The notes under the pieces are model-generated. The model ran no database searches and was not told the DNA's origin. It saw only the letters and a list, made by a program, of their open reading frames with translations. A DNA stretch of 64,000 nt from Triglochin maritima (taxonomy: Eukaryota; Streptophyta; Magnoliopsida; Alismatales; Juncaginaceae), in NCBI GenBank assembly GCA_963682175.1, contig OY821793.1:29099493-29163492 (forward strand), in the 5' to 3' direction. Positions 35,513 through 47,351 of the stretch are shown piece after piece. Position 1 is the stretch's first letter; every line of letters begins with the position of its first letter. The position numbers were made by a program, and so were the translations under genes.

Positions 35513-36423
35513 AAGTTCCATAAACCGTGGTTGGGCCGCCTAAAGACCACTTATAAACTAGGTGTGGGGCTGGCCACATGCCACGCGTGGAGCTGGCCAA
35601 AGGCCACTCCGTCGCCACCCTGCAGGCCAACACCAAATCGGCTGCGCCTCGAGTATCCGACCTCCAAATCGAGCGTTCTAACTTGCATCACGTAGCAAAT
35701 TCCTCCCTCTATCTGACCTTAAAATTTCAGAGCAAACGTCCAAGTATTCAGGGTCGCGCCTCCCCCACGAAGACGCAGCTCCCTACCAGCCACGCCCCCA
35801 CATCATCAGCATTCTTCATCTCATCGCGCCTCGCCCTACATACATCTAAATCGGGCATTCTAAGAGGAGTTACCCATCCACTCCTCCACACTATCTGCTC
35901 GGGTGCCCAAATATAGACGAAGGCTCACCTAAGGTCCACTCAGGCCATTGCTTGGGACAAACGATGCGGCAGCTTCCACTTTGCCCATGGGCAACACCCA
36001 TGGACTTCCAAACGTGTTTTGGAAGCGAATGGGGTAGGCAACAACCGTGGGAACCCAAGCATGGGCACGAGCAACGTCCGAAAGAACTTTCCCCACGAGA
36101 AACCCCCATTCCCTTCCGGACGGGTTGGGAAGTGCACGGGAACGCAACAACCTTGGGCAACCGAGCACGTCGAAGAGCAACGTCCACAGGCACCTTGGTC
36201 TTTGCCCACGAGCAACCTCCATTTCACCTACAAGTGCGCTTTCACTTCCAAATGTGTTTTGGAAGAGAATGCCGCAGGCCACTGCCGCGAGCACACACTA
36301 GGCCCTAGCGTGGCGCTGACATGCCAACTATGACAACACTAGGCTAGTGTCCATCGCCCGACCGCCAAATCACTCCGAGATGGGTGCGCCTCGTAGATAA
36401 CGCGGATGGATATGTGGGGTCCT
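35513..36423 (+). repeat. Satellite monomer 40 (911 bp, type S)
   Basis: Nearly identical to monomer 41: I found one difference ('ggacgggttggg' here, 'ggacgcgttggg' in 41). Shared private markers: 'cacttataaac', 'cgtagcaaattcctcc', 'tagacgaagg', 'ttgcccatgggcaa', 'ggaagagaatg'. Confidence 0.97.
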
Positions 36424-37334
36424 AAGTTCCATAAACCGTGGTTGGGCCGCCTAAAGACCACTTATAAACTAGGTGTGGGGCTGGCCACATGCCACGCGTG
36501 GAGCTGGCCAAAGGCCACTCCGTCGCCACCCTGCAGGCCAACACCAAATCGGCTGCGCCTCGAGTATCCGACCTCCAAATCGAGCGTTCTAACTTGCATC
36601 ACGTAGCAAATTCCTCCCTCTATCTGACCTTAAAATTTCAGAGCAAACGTCCAAGTATTCAGGGTCGCGCCTCCCCCACGAAGACGCAGCTCCCTACCAG
36701 CCACGCCCCCACATCATCAGCATTCTTCATCTCATCGCGCCTCGCCCTACATACATCTAAATCGGGCATTCTAAGAGGAGTTACCCATCCACTCCTCCAC
36801 ACTATCTGCTCGGGTGCCCAAATATAGACGAAGGCTCACCTAAGGTCCACTCAGGCCATTGCTTGGGACAAACGATGCGGCAGCTTCCACTTTGCCCATG
36901 GGCAACACCCATGGACTTCCAAACGTGTTTTGGAAGCGAATGGGGTAGGCAACAACCGTGGGAACCCAAGCATGGGCACGAGCAACGTCCGAAAGAACTT
37001 TCCCCACGAGAAACCCCCATTCCCTTCCGGACGCGTTGGGAAGTGCACGGGAACGCAACAACCTTGGGCAACCGAGCACGTCGAAGAGCAACGTCCACAG
37101 GCACCTTGGTCTTTGCCCACGAGCAACCTCCATTTCACCTACAAGTGCGCTTTCACTTCCAAATGTGTTTTGGAAGAGAATGCCGCAGGCCACTGCCGCG
37201 AGCACACACTAGGCCCTAGCGTGGCGCTGACATGCCAACTATGACAACACTAGGCTAGTGTCCATCGCCCGACCGCCAAATCACTCCGAGATGGGTGCGC
37301 CTCGTAGATAACGCGGATGGATATGTGGGGTCCT
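36424..37334 (+). repeat. Satellite monomer 41 (911 bp, type S)
   Basis: Tandem near-identical copy of monomer 40, with the 14 bp palindrome re-formed around AT ('ttgcccatgggcaa'). 'tagacgaagg' replaces the second usual stop of one frame. Confidence 0.97.
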
Positions 37335-38245
37335 AAGTTCCATAAACCGTGGTTGGGCCGCCGAAAGACCACTTAGAAACTAGGTGTGGGGCTGGCCACA
37401 TGCCACGCGTGGAGCTGGCCAAAGGCCACTCCGTCGCCACCCTGCAGGCCAACACCAAATCGGCTGCGCCTCGAGCATCCGACCTCCAAATCGAGCGTTC
37501 TAACTTGCATCACGTAGACAATTCATCCCTCTATTTGCCCCTAAAGTTTCAGCGCAAACGCCCTAGTATTCGGGGTCGCGCCTCCTCCAAGAAGACGCAG
37601 CTCCCTACCAGCCACGCCCCCACATCATCAGCATTCTTCATCTCATCGCGCCTCGCCCTACATACGTCTAAATCGGCCTTTCTAAGAGGAGTTACCCATC
37701 CACTCCTCCTCACTATGTGCTCGGGTGCCCAAATATAGACTAAGGCTCACCTAAGGTCCACTCAGGCCATTGCTTGGGACAAACGATGCGGCAGCTTCCA
37801 CTTTGCCCGCGGGCAACACCCATGGACTTCCAAACGCGTTTTGGAAGCGAATGGGGTAGGCAACAACCGTGGGAACTGAAGCATGGGCACGAGCAACGTC
37901 CCAAAGAACTTTCCCCACGAGAAACCCCCATTCCCTTCCGGACGCGTTGGGAAGTGCACGGGAACTCAACAACCTTGGGCAACCGAGCACGTCGAAGAGC
38001 AACGTCCACAGGCACCTTGGTCTTTGCCCACGAGCAACCTCCATTTCACCTACAAGTGCGCTTTCACTTCCAAATGTGTTTTGGAAGCGAATGCCGCAGG
38101 CCACTGCCGCGAGCACACACTAGGCCCTAGCGTGGCGCTGACATGCCAACTATGACAACACTAGGCTAGTGTCCATCGCCCGACCGCCAAATCACTCCGA
38201 GATGGGTGCGCCTCGTAGATAACGCGGATGGATATGTGGGGTCCT
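37335..38245 (+). repeat. Satellite monomer 42 (911 bp, type T)
   Basis: First type T copy. Private: 'ctatttgcccctaaag', 'tttcagcgcaaac', 'aatcggcctttc'. Retains 'gggaactcaac', unlike 44 and 46 ('gggaacgcaac'). Confidence 0.97.
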
Positions 38246-39156
38246 AAGTTCCATAAACCGTGGTTGGGCCGCCTAAAGACCACTTAGAAACTAGGTGTGG
38301 GGCTGGCCACATGCCACGCGTGGAGCTGGCCAAAGGCCACTCCGTCTCCACCCTGCAGGCCAACACCAAATCGGCTGCGCCTCGAGTATCCGACCTCCAA
38401 ATCGAGCGTTCTAACTTGCATCACGTAGAAAATTCCTCCCTCTATCTGACCTTAAAATTTCAGAGTAAACGCCCAAGTATTCGGGGTCACGCCTCCCCCA
38501 CGAAGACGCAGCTCCCTACCAGCCACGCCCCCACATCATCAGCATTCTTCATCTCATCGCGCCTTGCCCTACATACATCTAAATCGGGCATTCTAAGAGG
38601 AGTTACCCATCCACTCCTCCACACTATCTGCTCGGGTGCCCAAATATAGACTAAGGCTCACCTAAGGTCCACTCAGGCCATTGCTTGGGACAAACGATGC
38701 GGCAGCTTCCACTTTGCCCGCGGGCAACACCCATGGACTTCCAAACGTGTTTTGGAAGCGAATGGGGTAGGCAACAACCGTGGGAACCCAAGCATGGGCA
38801 CGAGCATCGTCCGAAAGAACTTTCCCCACGAGAAACCCCCATTCCCTTCCGGACGCGTTGGGAAGTGCATGGGAACGCAACAACCTTGGGCAACCGAGCA
38901 CGTCGAAGAGCAACGTCCACAGGCACCTTGGTCTTTGCCCACGAGCAACCTCCATTTCACCTACAAGTGCGCTTTCACATCCAAATGTGTTTTGGAAGAT
39001 AATGCCGCAGGCCACTGCCGCGAGCACACACTAGGCCCTAGCGTGGCGCTGACATGCCAACTATGACAACACTAGGCTAGTGTCCATCGCCCGACCGCCA
39101 AATCACTCCGAGATGGGTGCGCCTCGTAGATAACGCGGATGGATATGTGGGGTCCT
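38246..39156 (+). repeat. Satellite monomer 43 (911 bp, type S)
   Basis: Type S. Private: 'ccgtctccacc', 'ggggtcacgcctccc', 'ttcacatccaaatg', 'ggaagataatg'. 'gcatcgtccg', 'agtgcatggg' and 'gccttgccc' are shared with monomer 45. Confidence 0.97.
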
Positions 39157-40067
39157 AAGTTCCATAAACCGTGGTTGGGCCGCCGAAAGACCACTTAGAA
39201 ACTAGGTGTGGGGCTGGCCACATACCACGCGTGGAGCTGGCCAAAGGCCACTCCGTCGCCACCCTGCAGGCCAACACCAAATCGGCTGCGCCTCGAGCAT
39301 CCGACCTCCAAATCGCGCGTTCTAACTTGCATCACGTAGACAATTCATACCTCTATCTGCCCCCAAAGTTTCAGAGCAAACGCCCTAGTATTCGGGGTCG
39401 CGCCTCCTCCAAGAATACGCAGCTCCCTACCAGCCACGCCCCCACATCATCAGCATTCTTCATCTCATCGCGCCTCGCCCTACATACGTCTAAATCGGCC
39501 ATTCTAAGAGGAGTTACCCATCCACTCCTCCTCACTATGTGCTCGGGTGCCCAAATATAGACTAAGGCTCACCTAAGGTCCACTCAGGCCATTGCTTGGG
39601 ACAAACGATGCGGCAGCTTCCACTTTGCCCGCGGGCAACACCCATGGACTTCCAAACGCGTTTTGGAAGCGAATGGGGTAGGCAACAACCGTGGGAACTG
39701 AAGCATGGGCACGAGCAACGTCCCAAAGTACTTTCCCCACGAGAAACCCCCATTCCCTTTCGGACGCGTTGGGAAGTGCACGGGAACGCAACAACCTTGG
39801 GCAACCGAGCACGTCGAAGAGCAACATCCACAGGCACCTTGGTCTTTGCCCACGAGCAACCTCCATTTCAGCTACAAGTGCGCTTTCACTTCCAAATGTG
39901 TTTTGGAAGCGAATGCCGCAGGCCACTGCCGCGAGCACACACTAGGCCCTAGCGTGGCGCTGACATGCCAACTATGACAACACTAGGCTAGTGTCCATCG
40001 CCCGACCGCCAAATCACTCCGAGATGGGTGCGCCTCGTAGATAACGCGGATGGATATGTGGGGTCCT
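39157..40067 (+). repeat. Satellite monomer 44 (911 bp, type T)
   Basis: Type T. About ten differences by eye from monomer 46. Private: 'cacataccacg', 'ttcatacctc', 'ccccaaagtttc', 'ttcagctacaag'. Confidence 0.97.
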
Positions 40068-40978
40068 AAGTTCCATAAACCGTGGTTGGGCCGCCTAAAG
40101 ACCACTTAGAAACTAGGTGTGGGGCTGGCCACATGCCACGCGTGGAGCTGGCCAAAGGCCACTCCGTCGCCACCCTGCAGGCCAACACCAAATCGGCTGC
40201 GCCTCGAGTATCCGACCTCGAAATCGAGCGTTCTAACTTGCATCACGTAGAAAATTCCTCCCTCTATCTGACCTTAAAATTTCAGAGTAAACGCCCAAGT
40301 ATTCGTGGTCGCGCCTCCCCCACGAAGACGCAGCTCCCTACCAGCCACGCCCCCACATCATCAGCATTCTTCATCTCATCGCGCCTTGCCCTACATACAT
40401 CTAAATCGGCCATTCTAAGAGGAGTTACCCATCCACTCCTCCACACTATCTGCTCGGGTGCCCAAATATAGACTAAGGCTCACCTAAGGTCCACTCAGGC
40501 CATTGCTTGGGACAAACGATGCGGCAGCTTCCACTTTGCCCGCGGGCAACACCCATGGACTTCCAAACGTGTTTTGGAAGCGAATGGGGTAGGAAACAAC
40601 CGTGGGAACCCAAGCATGGGCACGAGCATCGTCCGAAAGAACTTTCCCCACGAGAAACCCCCATTCCCTTCCGGACGCGTTGGGAAGTGCATGGGAACGC
40701 AACAACCTTGGGCAACCGAGCACGTCGAAGAGCAACGTCCACAGGCACCTTGGTCTTTGCCCACGAGCAACCTCCATTTCACCTACATGTGCGCTTTCAC
40801 TTCCAAATGTGTTTTGGAAGAGAATGCCGCAGGCCACTGCCGCGAGCACACACTAGGCCCTAGCGTGGCGCTGACATGCCAACTATGACAACACTAGGCT
40901 AGTGTCCATCGCCCGACCGCCAAATCACTCCGAGATGGGTGCGCCTCGTAGATAACGCGGATGGATATGTGGGGTCCT
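40068..40978 (+). repeat. Satellite monomer 45 (911 bp, type S)
   Basis: Type S. Private: 'gacctcgaaatcg' (also in 25), 'attcgtggtc', 'ctacatgtgcg', 'ggtaggaaac'. Shares 'ggaagagaatg' with 40 and 41. Confidence 0.97.
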
Positions 40979-41889
40979 AAGTTCCATAAACCGTGGTTGG
41001 GCCGCCGAAAGACCACTTAGAAACTAGGTGTGGGGCTGGCCACATGCCACGCGTGGAGCTGGCCAAAGGCCACTCCGTCGCCACCCTGCAGGCCAACACC
41101 AAATCGGCTGCGCCTCGAGCATCCGACCTCCAAATCGCGCGTTCTAACTTGCATCACGTAGACAATTCATCCCTCTATCTGCCCCTAAAGTTTCAGAGCA
41201 AACGCCCTAGTATTCGGGGTCTCGCCTCCTCCAAGAATACGAAGCTCCCTACAAGCCACGCCCCCACATCATCAGCATTCTTCATCTCATCGCGCCTCGC
41301 CCTACATACGTCTAAATCGGCCATTCTAAGAGGAGTTACCCATCCACTCCTCCTCACTATGTGCTCGGGTGCCCAAATATAGACTAAGGCTCACTTAAGG
41401 TCCACTCAGGCCATTGCTTGGGACAAACGATGCGGCAGCTTCCACTTTGCCCGCGGGCAACACCCATGGACTTCCAAACGCGTTTTGGAAGCGAATGGGG
41501 TAGGCAACAACCGTGGGAACTGAAGCATGGGCACGAGCAACGTCCCAAAGTACTTTCCCCACGAGAAACCCCCATTCCCTTCCGGACGCGTTGGGAAGTG
41601 CACGGGAACGCAACAACCTTGGGCAACCGAGCACGTCGAAGAGCAACGTCCACAGGCACCTTGGTCTTTGCCCACGAGCAACCTCCATTTCACCTACAAG
41701 TGCGCTTTCACTTCCAAATGTGTTTTGGAAGCGAATGCCGCAGGCCACTGCCGCGAGCACACACTAGGCCCTAGCGTGGCGCTGACATGCCAACTATGAC
41801 AACACTAGGCTAGTGTCCATCGCCCGACCGCCAAATCACTCCGAGATGGGTGCGCCTCGTAGATAACGCGGATGGATATGTGGGGTCCT
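40979..41889 (+). repeat. Satellite monomer 46 (911 bp, type T)
   Basis: Type T. Shares 'aaatcgcgcg', 'aagaatacg' and 'caaagtactttcc' with 44. Private: 'ggggtctcgcc', 'aatacgaagc', 'cctacaagcc', 'ctcacttaagg'. Confidence 0.97.
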
Positions 41890-42800
41890 AAGTTCCATAA
41901 ACCGTGGTTGGGCCGCCTAAAGACCACTTAGAAACTAGGTGTGGGGCTGGCCACATGCCACGCGTGGAGCTGGCCAAAGGCCACTCCGTCGCCACCCTGC
42001 AGGCCAACACCAAATCGGCTGCGCCTCGAGCATCCGACCTGCAAATCGAGCGTTCTAACTTGCATCACGTAGCAAATTCCTCCCTCTATCTGCCCCTAAA
42101 ATTTAAGAGCAAACGCCCAAGTATTCGGGGTCGCGACTCCTCCACAAAGACGCAGCTCCCTACCAGCCACGCCCCCACATCATCAGCATTCTTCATCTCA
42201 TCGCGCCTCGCCCTACATACATCTAAATCGGGCATTCTAAGAGGAGTTACCCATCCACTCCTCCTCACTACGTGCTCGGGTGCCCAAATATAGACTAAGG
42301 CTCAACTAAGGTCCACTCAGGCCATTGCTAGGGACAAACGATGCGGCAGCTTCCACTTTGCCCGCGGGCAACACCCATGGACTTCAAAATGCGTTTTGGA
42401 AGCGAATGGGGAAGGCAACAACCGTGGGAACCCAAGCATGGGCACGAGCAACGTCCCAAAGAACTTTCCCCATGAGAAACCCCCATTCCCTTCCGGACGC
42501 GTTGGGAAGTGCACTGGAAGGCAACAACCTTGGGCAACCGAGCACGTCGAAGAGCAACGTCCACAGGCACCTTGGTCTTTGCCCACGAGCAACCTCCATT
42601 TCACCTACAAGTGCGCTTTCACTTCCAAACGTGTTTTGGAAGCGAATGCCGCAGGCCACTGCCGCGAGCACACACTAGGCCCTAGCGTGGCGCTGACATG
42701 CCAACTATGACAACACTAGGCTAGTGTCCATCGCCCGACCGCCAAATCACTCTGAGATGGGTGCGCCTCGTAGATAACGCGGATGGATATGTGGGGTCCT
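41890..42800 (+). repeat. Satellite monomer 47 (911 bp)
   Basis: Transition copy and the first with 'agtgcactggaagg', which all later complete monomers keep. Private: 'gacctgcaaatcg', 'gcgactcctccac', 'ttgctagggac', 'acttcaaaatgcg' (5' dyad altered), 'tggggaaggc'. Confidence 0.96.
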
Positions 42801-43711
42801 AAGTTCCATAAACCGTGGTTGGGCCGCCGAAAGACCACTTAGAAACTAGGTGTGGGGCTGGCCACATGCCACGCGTGGAGCTGGCCAAAGGCCACTCCGT
42901 CGCCACCCTGCAGGCCAACACCAAATCGGCTGCGCCTCGAGCATCCGACCTCCAAATCGAGCGTTCTAACTTGCATCACGTAGACAATTCATCCCTCTAT
43001 CTGCCCCTAAATTTTCAGAGCAAACGCCCTAGTATTCGGGGTCGCGCCTCTTCCAAGAAGACGCACCTCCCTACCAGTCACGCCCCCACATCATCAGCAT
43101 TCTTCATCTCATCGCGCCTCGCCCTACATACGTCTAAATCGGCCATTCTAAGAGGAGTTACCCATCCACTCCTCCTCACTATGTGCTCGGGTGCCCAAAT
43201 ATACACTAAGGCTCACCTAAGGTCCACTCAGGCCATTGCTTGGGACAAACGATGCGGCAGCTTCCACTTTGCCCGCGGGCAACACCCATGGACTTCCAAA
43301 CGCGTTTTGGAAGCGAATGGGGTAGGAAACAACCGTGGGAACCCAAGCATGGGCACGAGCAACGTCCCAAAGAACTTTCCCCACGAGAAACCCCCATTCC
43401 CTTCCGGACGCGTTCGGAAGTGCACTGGAAGGCAACAACCTTGGGCAACCGAGCACGTCGAAGAGCAACATCCACAGGCACCTTGGTCTTTGCCCACGAG
43501 CAACCCCCATTTCACCTACAAGTGCGCTTTCACTTCCAAACGTGTTTTGGAAGCGAATGCCGCAGGCCACTGCCGCGAGCACACACTAGGCCCTAGCGTG
43601 GCGCTGACATGCCAACTATGACAACACTAGGCTAGTGTCCATCGCCCGACAGCCAAATCACTCCGACATGGGTGCGCCTCGTAGATAACGCGGATGGATA
43701 TGTGGGGTCCT
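42801..43711 (+). repeat. Satellite monomer 48 (911 bp, type T)
   Basis: Type T front with the new 'gcgttcggaagtgcactgg' back half. Both usual stops of one forward frame are lost ('aagacgcacctcc', 'aaatatacac'). Private: 'ctaaattttcag', 'accagtcacg'. Confidence 0.96.
42866..43621 (+). other. Second monomer-length open frame (monomer 48), not considered a gene
   Basis: The same frame as in monomer 19 is open for 268 codons from a GTG at 42815, or 251 from the ATG at 42866, but by different substitutions ('gacgcacc' and 'atacact'). The two monomers belong to different sub-arrays, so the stops were lost independently. No coding signal beyond openness is seen. Confidence 0.3.
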
Positions 43712-44620
43712 AAGTTCCATAAACCGTGGTTGGGCCGCCTAAAGACCACTTAGCAACTAGGTGTCGGGCTGGCCACATGCCACGCGTGGAGCTGGCCAAA
43801 GGCCACTCCGACGCCACCCTGCAGGCAAACACCAAATCGGCTGCGCCTCGAGCATCCGACCTCCAAATGGAGCGTTCTAACATGCATCACGTAGACAATT
43901 CATCCCTCTATCTGCCCCTAAAATTTCAGAGCAAACGCCCTAGTATTCGGGTCGCGCCTCCTCCAAGAAGACGCAACTCCCTACCAGCCACGCCCCCACA
44001 TCATCAGCATTCTTCATCTCACCGCGCCTCGCCCTACATACATCTAAATCGGCCATTCTAAGAGGAGTTACCCATCCACCCTCCTCACTATGTGCTCGGG
44101 TGCCCAAATATAGACTAAGGCTCACCTAAGGTCGACTCAGGCCATTGCTTGGGACAAACGATGCGGCAGCTTTCTCTTTGCCCGCGGGCAACACCCATGG
44201 ACTTCCAAACGTGTTTTGGAAGCGAATGGGGTAGGAAACAACCGTGGGAACCCAAGCATGGGCACGAGCAACGTCCCAAAGAACTTTCCCCACGAGAAAC
44301 CCCCATTCCCTTCCTGAGGCGTTCGGAAGTGCACTGGAAGGCAACAACCTTGGGCAACCGAGCACGTCGAAGAGCAACGTCCACAGGCACCTTGGTCTTT
44401 GCCCACGAGCAACCCCCATTTCACCTACAAGTGCGCTTTCACTTCCAAACGTGTTTTGGAAGCGAATGCTGCAGGCCACTGCCGCGAGCACACACTAGGC
44501 CCTAGCGTGGCGCTGACATGCCAACTATGACAACACTAGGCTAGTGTCCATCGCCCGACCGCCAAATCACTCCAAGATGGGTGCACCTCGTAGATAATGC
44601 GGATGGATATGTGGGGTCCT
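43712..44620 (+). repeat. Satellite monomer 49 (909 bp)
   Basis: Deletions at 'tattcgggtcgc' and 'catccaccctcctc'. Private: 'ggtgtcgggctgg', 'tccgacgcc', 'aaggtcgactc', 'ttcctgaggcg'. Confidence 0.96.
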
Positions 44621-45530
44621 AAGTTCCATAAACCGTGGTTGGGCCGCCTAAAGACCACTTAGAAACTAGGTGTGGGGCTGGCCACATGCCACGCTTGGAG
44701 CTGGCCAAAGGCCACTCCGTCGCCACCCTGCAGGCCAACACCAAATCGGCTGCGCCTCGAGCATCCGACCTCCAAATCGAGCGTTCTAACTTGCATCACG
44801 TAGACAATTCATCCCTCTATCTGTCCGTAAAATTTTAGAGCAAACACCCTAGTATTCGGGGTCGCGCCTCCTCCAAGAAGACGCAGCTCCCTACCAGCCA
44901 CGCCCCCGCATCATCAGCATTCTTCATCTCATCGCGCCTCGCCCTACATACATCTAAATCGGGCATTCTAAGAGGAGTTACCCATCCACTCCTCCTCACT
45001 ATGTGCTCGGGTGCCCAAATATATACTAAGGCTCACCTAAGGTCCACTCAGGCCATTGCTTGGGACAAACGATGCGGCAGCTTCCACTTTGCCCGCGGGC
45101 AACACCCATGGACTTCTAAACGCGTTTTGGAAGCGAATGGGGTAGGAAACAACCGTGGGAACCCAAGCATGGGCACGAGCAACGTCCCAAAGAACTTTCC
45201 CCACGAGAAACCCCCATTCCCTTCCGGACGCGTTCGGAAGTGCACTGGAAGGCAACAACCTTGGGCAACCGAGCACGTCGAAGAGCAACGTCCACAGACA
45301 CCTTGGTCTTTGCCCACGAGCAACCCCCATTTCACCTACAATTGCGCTTTCACTTCCAAACGTGTTTTGAAAGCGAATGCCGCAGGCCACTGCCGCGAGC
45401 ACACACTAGGCCCTAGCGTGGCGCTGACATGCCAACATGACAACACTAGGCTAGTGTCCATCGCCCGACAGCCAAATCACTCCGACATGGGTGCGCCTTG
45501 TAGATAATGCGGATGGATATGTGGGGTCCT
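44621..45530 (+). repeat. Satellite monomer 50 (910 bp)
   Basis: One-base deletion at 'gccaacatgacaac'. Markers shared with 51: 'ctgtccgtaaaattttag', 'aaatatatac', 'cacagacacc', 'gttttgaaagc'. Private: 'cacgcttggagc', 'ctacaattgcg'. Confidence 0.96.
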
Positions 45531-46441
45531 AAGTTCCATAAACCGTGGTTGGGCCGCCTAAAGACCACTTAGCAACTAGGTGTGGGGCTGGCCACATGCC
45601 ACGCGTGGAGCTGGCCAAAGGCCACTCCGTCGCCACCCTGCAGGCCAACACCAAATCGGCTGCGCATCGAGCATCCGACCTCCAAATCGAGCGTTATAAC
45701 TTGCATCACGTAGACAATTCATCCCTCTATCTGTCCGTAAAATTTTAGAGCAAACACCCTAGTATTCGGGGTCGCGCCTCCTCCAAGAAGACGCAGCTCC
45801 CTACCAGCCACGCCCCCACATCATCAGCATTCTTCATCTCATCGCGCCTCGCCCTACATACATCTAAATCGGGCATTCTAAGAGGAGTTACCCATCCACT
45901 CCTCCTCACTATGTGCTCGGGTGCCAAAATATATACTAAGGCTCACCTAAGGTCCACTCAGGCCATTGCTTGGGACAAACGATGCGGCAGCTTCCACTTT
46001 GCCCGCGGGCAACACCCATGGACTTCCAAACGCGTTTTGGAAGCGAATGGGGTAGGAAACAACCGTGGGAACCCAAGCATGGGCACGAGCAACGTCCCAA
46101 AGAACTTTCCCCACGAGAAACCCCCATTCCCTTCCGGACGCGTTCGGAAGTGCACTGGAAGGCAACAACCTTGGGCAACCGAGCACGTCGAAGAGCAACG
46201 TCCACAGACACCTTGGTCTTTGCCCACGAGCAACCCCCATTTCATCTACAAGTGCGCTTTCACTTCCAAACGTGTTTTGAAAGCGAATGCCGCAGGCCAC
46301 TGCCGCGAGCACACACTAGGCCCTAGCGTGGCGCTGACATGCCAACTATGACAACACTAGGCTAGTGTCCATCGCCCGACAGCCAAATCACTCCGACATG
46401 GGTGCGCCTCGTAGATAATGCGGATGGATATGTGGGGTCCT
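45531..46441 (+). repeat. Satellite monomer 51 (911 bp)
   Basis: Pairs with monomer 50. Private: 'gctgcgcatcgagc', 'gtgccaaaatatat', 'catttcatctac'. 'cacttagcaac' is shared with 49 and 52. Confidence 0.97.
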
Positions 46442-47351
46442 AAGTTCCATAAACCGTGGTTGGGCCGCCTAAAGACCACTTAGCAACTAGGTGTGGGGCT
46501 GGCCACATGGCACGCGTGGAGCTGGCCAAAGGCCACTCCGTCGCCACCCTGCAGGCAAACACCAAATCGGCTGCGCCTCGAGCATCCGACCTCCAAATCG
46601 AGCGTTATAACTTGCATCACGTAGACAATTCATCCCTCTAGCTGCCCCTAAAATTTCAGAGCAAACGCCCTAGTATTCGGGTCGCGCCTCCTCCAAGAAG
46701 ACGCAGCTCCCTACCAGCCACGCCCCCACATCATCAGCATTCTTCATCTCACCGCGCCTCGCCCTACATACATCTAAATCGGCCATTCTAAGAGGACTTA
46801 CCCATCCACTCCTCCTCACTATGTGCTCGGGTGCCCAAATATAGACTAAGGCTCACCTAAGGTCCACTCAGGCCATTGCTTGGGACAAACGTTGCGGCAG
46901 CTTTCTCTTTGCCCGCGGGCAACACCCATGGACTTCCAAACGCGTTTTGGAAGCGAATGGGGTAGGCAACAACCGTGGGAACCCAAGCATGGGCACGAGC
47001 AACGTCCCAAAGAACTTTCCCCACGAGAAACCCCCATTCCCTTCCGGACGCGTTCGGAAGTGCACTGGAAGGCAACAACCTTGGGCAACCGAGCACGTCG
47101 AAGAGCAACGTCCACAGGCACCTTGGTCTTTGCCCACGAGCAACCCCCATTTCACCTACAAGTGCGCTTTCACTTCCAAACGTGTTTTGGAAGTGAATGC
47201 CGTAGGCCACTGCCGCGAGCACACACTAGGCCCTAGCGTGGCGCTGACATGCCAACTTTGACAACACTAGGCTAGTGTCCATCGCCCGACCGCCAAATCA
47301 CTCCGAGATGGGTGCACCTCGTAGATGACGCGGATGGATATGTGGGGTCCT
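46442..47351 (+). repeat. Satellite monomer 52 (910 bp)
   Basis: Shares the 'tattcgggtcgc' deletion and 'gctttctctttgcccg' with monomer 49. Private: 'caaacgttgcggc', 'ggaagtgaatgcc', 'caactttgacaac', 'gtagatgacgc'. Confidence 0.97.

Larger units (their letters stand above)
34602..43711. repeat. Sub-array VI with two-monomer higher-order repeat, monomers 39-48
   Basis: Type S (39, 40, 41, 43, 45) carries 'gcctcccccacgaagacgc', 'ctgaccttaaaatttc', 'ctccacactatctgc' and 'cgtccgaaagaac'. Type T (42, 44, 46, 48) carries 'gccgccgaaagacc' and 'tacgtctaaatcggcc'; 42, 44 and 46 also have 'gggaactgaagc'. From 37335 the order is T S T S T (47) T, giving a dimer period of exactly 1822 bp at starts 37335, 39157, 40979 and 42801. 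Position 47 is occupied by a different, S-related monomer. Monomers 39-41 are three S-type copies in a row. Confidence 0.87.
43712..47351. repeat. Sub-array VII: monomers 49-52 in 1-2-2-1 order
   Basis: Monomers 49 and 52 share a one-base deletion ('tattcgggtcgc'), 'ctcaccgcgcc' and 'gctttctctttgcccg'. Monomers 50 and 51 share 'ctgtccgtaaaattttagag', 'aaatatatactaagg', 'cacagacacc' and 'gtgttttgaaagcg'. The order is therefore type 1, type 2, type 2, type 1. Confidence 0.88.
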
